From the NCBI GenBank assembly GCA_012841865.1, contig DUTX01000093.1, positions 1 through 64,000 on the forward strand: a stretch of DNA of 64,000 nt, given 5' to 3'. This document shows, one piece after another, positions 61,840 through 64,000 of this stretch. Source of the stretch: Acholeplasmataceae bacterium. Lineage in GTDB: Bacteria > Bacillota_I > Bacilli_A > ML615J-28 > CAG-698. The first letter of the stretch is position 1. Every line of letters begins with the position of its first letter. The notes below the pieces were generated by a model, which had not been told where the DNA came from, made no database searches, and worked only from the letters and a program-made list of their open reading frames with translations. The position numbers were made by a program, and so were the translations under genes.

Positions 61840-63229
61840 TATTAATAAGATTATCACAGATTATAAATACGGTTTTAAGAGCGATGTAGAAGATGTCTAT
61901 ACTACCGGTAAGGGCTTGAATGAAGATGTGATTCGCTCCATTTCCAAATATAAAAAAGAACCAGATTGGATGCTGGAATTTAGGCTGAATGCTTATCGCA
62001 AATTTATGGAGATGCCGATGCCTTCATTCGGGCCTAATCTGGATTTTATAGATTTTAATGATTATACTTATTATCGAAAAGCAACCGAAAATATTGGCAC
62101 CACTTGGGATGAGGTTCCGGAAAAAATTAAGGAAACTTTTGAGAAAATTGGCATTCCGGAAGCAGAAAGAAAATTCTTAGCCGGTGTTTCGACACAGTTC
62201 GAATCTGAAGTTGTTTATCACAATACAATGGAAGAATTGAAACAACAAGGTGTCCTCTTTTGTGATACTGACACGGCATTAAAACTCTATCCAGAGATTT
62301 TTAAGAAATATTTCGGAACTGTCGTTCCTTATTACGACAATAAATTCGCGGCTTTGAACTCTGCGGTTTGGAGTGGAGGCACATTTATCTATGTTCCTAA
62401 GGGGGTAAAAATATCGAAACCCCTCCAATCTTATTTCCGGATTAATTCCCAACAAATGGGACAATTTGAAAGAACTTTAATTATTGTTGATGACGAAGCT
62501 AGTTTGAATTATGTAGAAGGATGTACGGCGCCGATTTATTCCAAAGATTCACTCCATGCAGCGGTTGTGGAAATAATTGTTCTTGATGGCGCTTATTGCC
62601 GTTATACTACAATTCAAAATTGGTCAAACAATATAATAAATTTGGTTACAAAAAGAACTACTGTTGCTGCAAACGGTCATATGGAGTGGATTGACGGCAA
62701 TATTGGTTCAATGGTTAATATGAAATACCCAGCCTGTATTCTAAAAGGTGAAGGAGCGAAGGGAACAACAATTTCGATTGCGTTTGCGGGTGAAGGACAA
62801 ATTCAGGACGCCGGCGCAAAAATGATTCATTTGGCTCCGCGAACAACGAGTACGATTGTTTCAAAATCAATTTGTCGGGGCGGCGGTAAAGTGAATTACC
62901 GGGGACTTGTGAAATGTGGAGAGGCGTCGGAATATGCCCGCAGTCGCATTGAATGCGATACTATTATTTTAGATTCCGAATCAACAAGCGATACAATCCC
63001 TGTAAATATTGTAGAAAATCAAAAAGCCTTGATTGAACATGAAACGACTGTTTCTAAAGTCAGCGACGATCAACTCTTTTATTTAATGAGCCGCGGGCTT
63101 ACCGAAAGCCAGGCTTTAGAAATGATTGTTATGGGCTTTATCGAACCCTTTGCGAAAGAGTTGCCGATGGAATATGCGGTCGAGTTAAATAGATTGATTA
63201 AATTGGAAATGATTGGTTCTATTGGCTAA
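61832..63229 (+). CDS. sufB: Fe-S assembly scaffold protein SufB
   Basis: 465 residues from ATG 61832, after GAAGGAGAAAGC and overlapping the sufU end. [63 protein letters not shown] and [22 protein letters not shown]-like sequences are diagnostic. It is the main cluster scaffold. Last gene of the operon. Confidence 0.97.
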   Translation: MNDINKIITDYKYGFKSDVEDVYTTGKGLNEDVIRSISKYKKEPDWMLEFRLNAYRKFMEMPMPSFGPNLDFIDFNDYTYYRKATENIGTTWDEVPEKIKETFEKIGIPEAERKFLAGVSTQFESEVVYHNTMEELKQQGVLFCDTDTALKLYPEIFKKYFGTVVPYYDNKFAALNSAVWSGGTFIYVPKGVKISKPLQSYFRINSQQMGQFERTLIIVDDEASLNYVEGCTAPIYSKDSLHAAVVEIIVLDGAYCRYTTIQNWSNNIINLVTKRTTVAANGHMEWIDGNIGSMVNMKYPACILKGEGAKGTTISIAFAGEGQIQDAGAKMIHLAPRTTSTIVSKSICRGGGKVNYRGLVKCGEASEYARSRIECDTIILDSESTSDTIPVNIVENQKALIEHETTVSKVSDDQLFYLMSRGLTESQALEMIVMGFIEPFAKELPMEYAVELNRLIKLEMIGSIG

Positions 63230-63234
63230 TAGTG

Positions 63235-63257
63235 GCTGCCCTAGGGGCGGCTTTTTT
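63235..63257 (+). terminator. Terminator of the suf operon
   Basis: GCTGCCC (63235-63241) pairs with GGGCGGC (63245-63251) around TAG, followed by T6. Confidence 0.85.
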
Positions 63258-63258
63258 C

Positions 63259-63287
63259 TTTACAATCACCAAGAAATAGGTTATAAT
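63259..63287 (+). promoter_or_regulatory. Promoter of the last, truncated gene
   Basis: TTTACA (63259-63264), 17 bp, TATAAT (63282-63287), 24 bp before the ATG at 63311. Confidence 0.68.
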
Positions 63288-63310
63288 AGCAACTAATAGG
63301 AAGTGAAAAT

Positions 63311-64000
63311 ATGGCTTATCTATATCTTGAAAATATGGAATTTAAGGACTATCGTCTCAATCTTGTAATAGAAAACAAAGAAGTGGTTGGTGTATATTCC
63401 CGAAATAAAAAGCTTGTTTCCGAATTTTTAAGGGTGATTTCTGGAATTAATAAAACAAAATCATGCTTATATCAAGGCAAGGAAGTCTTCGACAATCGTG
63501 AATACTTTCAAAATCGCATTTCGTTGGATTATGCTCACACTTATCTTTCTACATTAAGAATTGCTAATATCGAAGAAGCTTTAAAAAGTAAGTATAGTTT
63601 AAGTTTCAATAAAGAAAAATTCATTAAAATAGGAAGAGAACTTGATATTCGCGGAGAAACTGAGATTACTTTTCAATATAAATTTAGTCCCGCAGGCAAT
63701 ACTTTTGTAAATTATGCCCTAACAGTGGCTTTGGAGAAACCGAATGTTATTATCGAAAATCCTACCCATGGTCTTAATTTAGCAGAAGACATTGAATACA
63801 TTGTTTCAGGTATTACTGATAAAAGTGTTTTTAATACTGCGATAATTGAACTTGACCGGCTACGTTTATTTAAGAATCGTTTGCAGAAGATCTTAATCTT
63901 TTCTGATTTTAACAAAGCTTATTTTCTTGACCCGAAAACACAGCTTGTTATTATTCCAGAAGATATTGAAATTGATGAGCCCCTCTATACGACTGAGGAA
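63311..64000 (+). CDS. ABC-ATPase-like protein with degenerate P-loop, truncated by window end
   Basis: 230 codons are visible without a stop. The layout recalls an ABC ATPase: a leading strand, GVYSRNKKLVSEFLRVISGI where Walker A should be (no GxxGxGK[ST]), and NVIIENPTHGLNL as a Walker B/D-loop-like segment (ENPT for DEPT). No LSGG signature is evident. It probably lost ATP binding and may serve with a partner, as in some ABC exporters or accessory subunits of anaerobic Bacillota. The 3' end lies beyond the window. Confidence 0.6.
   Translation, partial: MAYLYLENMEFKDYRLNLVIENKEVVGVYSRNKKLVSEFLRVISGINKTKSCLYQGKEVFDNREYFQNRISLDYAHTYLSTLRIANIEEALKSKYSLSFNKEKFIKIGRELDIRGETEITFQYKFSPAGNTFVNYALTVALEKPNVIIENPTHGLNLAEDIEYIVSGITDKSVFNTAIIELDRLRLFKNRLQKILIFSDFNKAYFLDPKTQLVIIPEDIEIDEPLYTTEE

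Noticed and set aside
1-64000. Mycoplasma-type code with TGA as Trp
   Set aside because: Many clear genes end at TGA (rplD, map, the DUF2779 gene, sufC) and conserved Trp positions use TGG.
1-64000. CRISPR array or IS element
   Set aside because: No spaced direct repeats and no transposase were seen; the only recombinase is the integrase at 1150-1965.

Overview
This window comes from a low-GC, Gram-positive-type bacterium (Bacillota), probably on the branch holding Erysipelotrichia, Acholeplasma and Izemoplasma relatives. The reasons are the classic S10-spc-alpha ribosomal block followed by ecfA-ecfA-ecfT-truA, a SufCDSUB Fe-S operon of Gram-positive type, pyruvate:ferredoxin oxidoreductase, and strong GGAGG ribosome binding sites. 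TGA is a normal stop (for example in rplD, map and the 614-residue nuclease), so this is not the Mycoplasma code. A MurE ligase, a lipoprotein amidase and a YjcZ-like small protein argue for a walled cell, perhaps one with sporulation ancestry. The lifestyle looks anaerobic and saccharolytic.

Layout: 1-204 is the end of a tRNA operon (fMet, Asp, Phe). 157-5240 is a small integrated element flanked by perfect 49-bp repeats of the tRNA-Phe 3' end. It carries a Cro/CI-like regulator, a frameshifted zinc-ribbon nuclease, a tyrosine integrase, several unknown genes, and three promoter-terminator cassettes that look like small RNAs. 5458-9212 holds a HAD phosphatase, an amidase lipoprotein and a DUF2779 nuclease-like protein. 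9224-11633 is an ECF sigma factor with a membrane-anchored beta-propeller partner. 11790-11928 is an orphan small-RNA-like unit with two AUCCCCU motifs. 12029-16022 has an RNA pseudouridine synthase, ThpR, an acyltransferase-like protein, a DUF11 protein and two small proteins.

16145-30607 is the ribosomal protein superoperon, with secY, adk, map, infA and rpoA in canonical order. 30650-36819 holds a regulator/membrane protein pair, a NusG-II protein, the ECF vitamin transporter energising module with truA, and a Zn/Mn-type ABC permease and ATPase without a binding protein. 37003-41477 is the tmk-holB-ricT-trmN6-rsmI housekeeping cluster, with a TerB-like protein where Bacillus has yazA. 41593-50217 is a four-gene glycoside hydrolase operon (GH2, GH3, GH13, GH36), apparently cytosolic. 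50259-53343 holds MurE and a B12-type radical SAM protein on the minus strand. 53520-64000 holds nifJ, apbE, sufCDSUB and a truncated ABC-ATPase-like gene.

The most unusual part is the tRNA-Phe element. It is only about 5.0 kb, has no recognisable capsid, relaxase or transfer gene, and devotes much of its right end to three short transcription cassettes whose promoters share an ACAT...ATGT symmetry. It also shows three reading-frame breaks, two of them exactly at A7/A8 runs.
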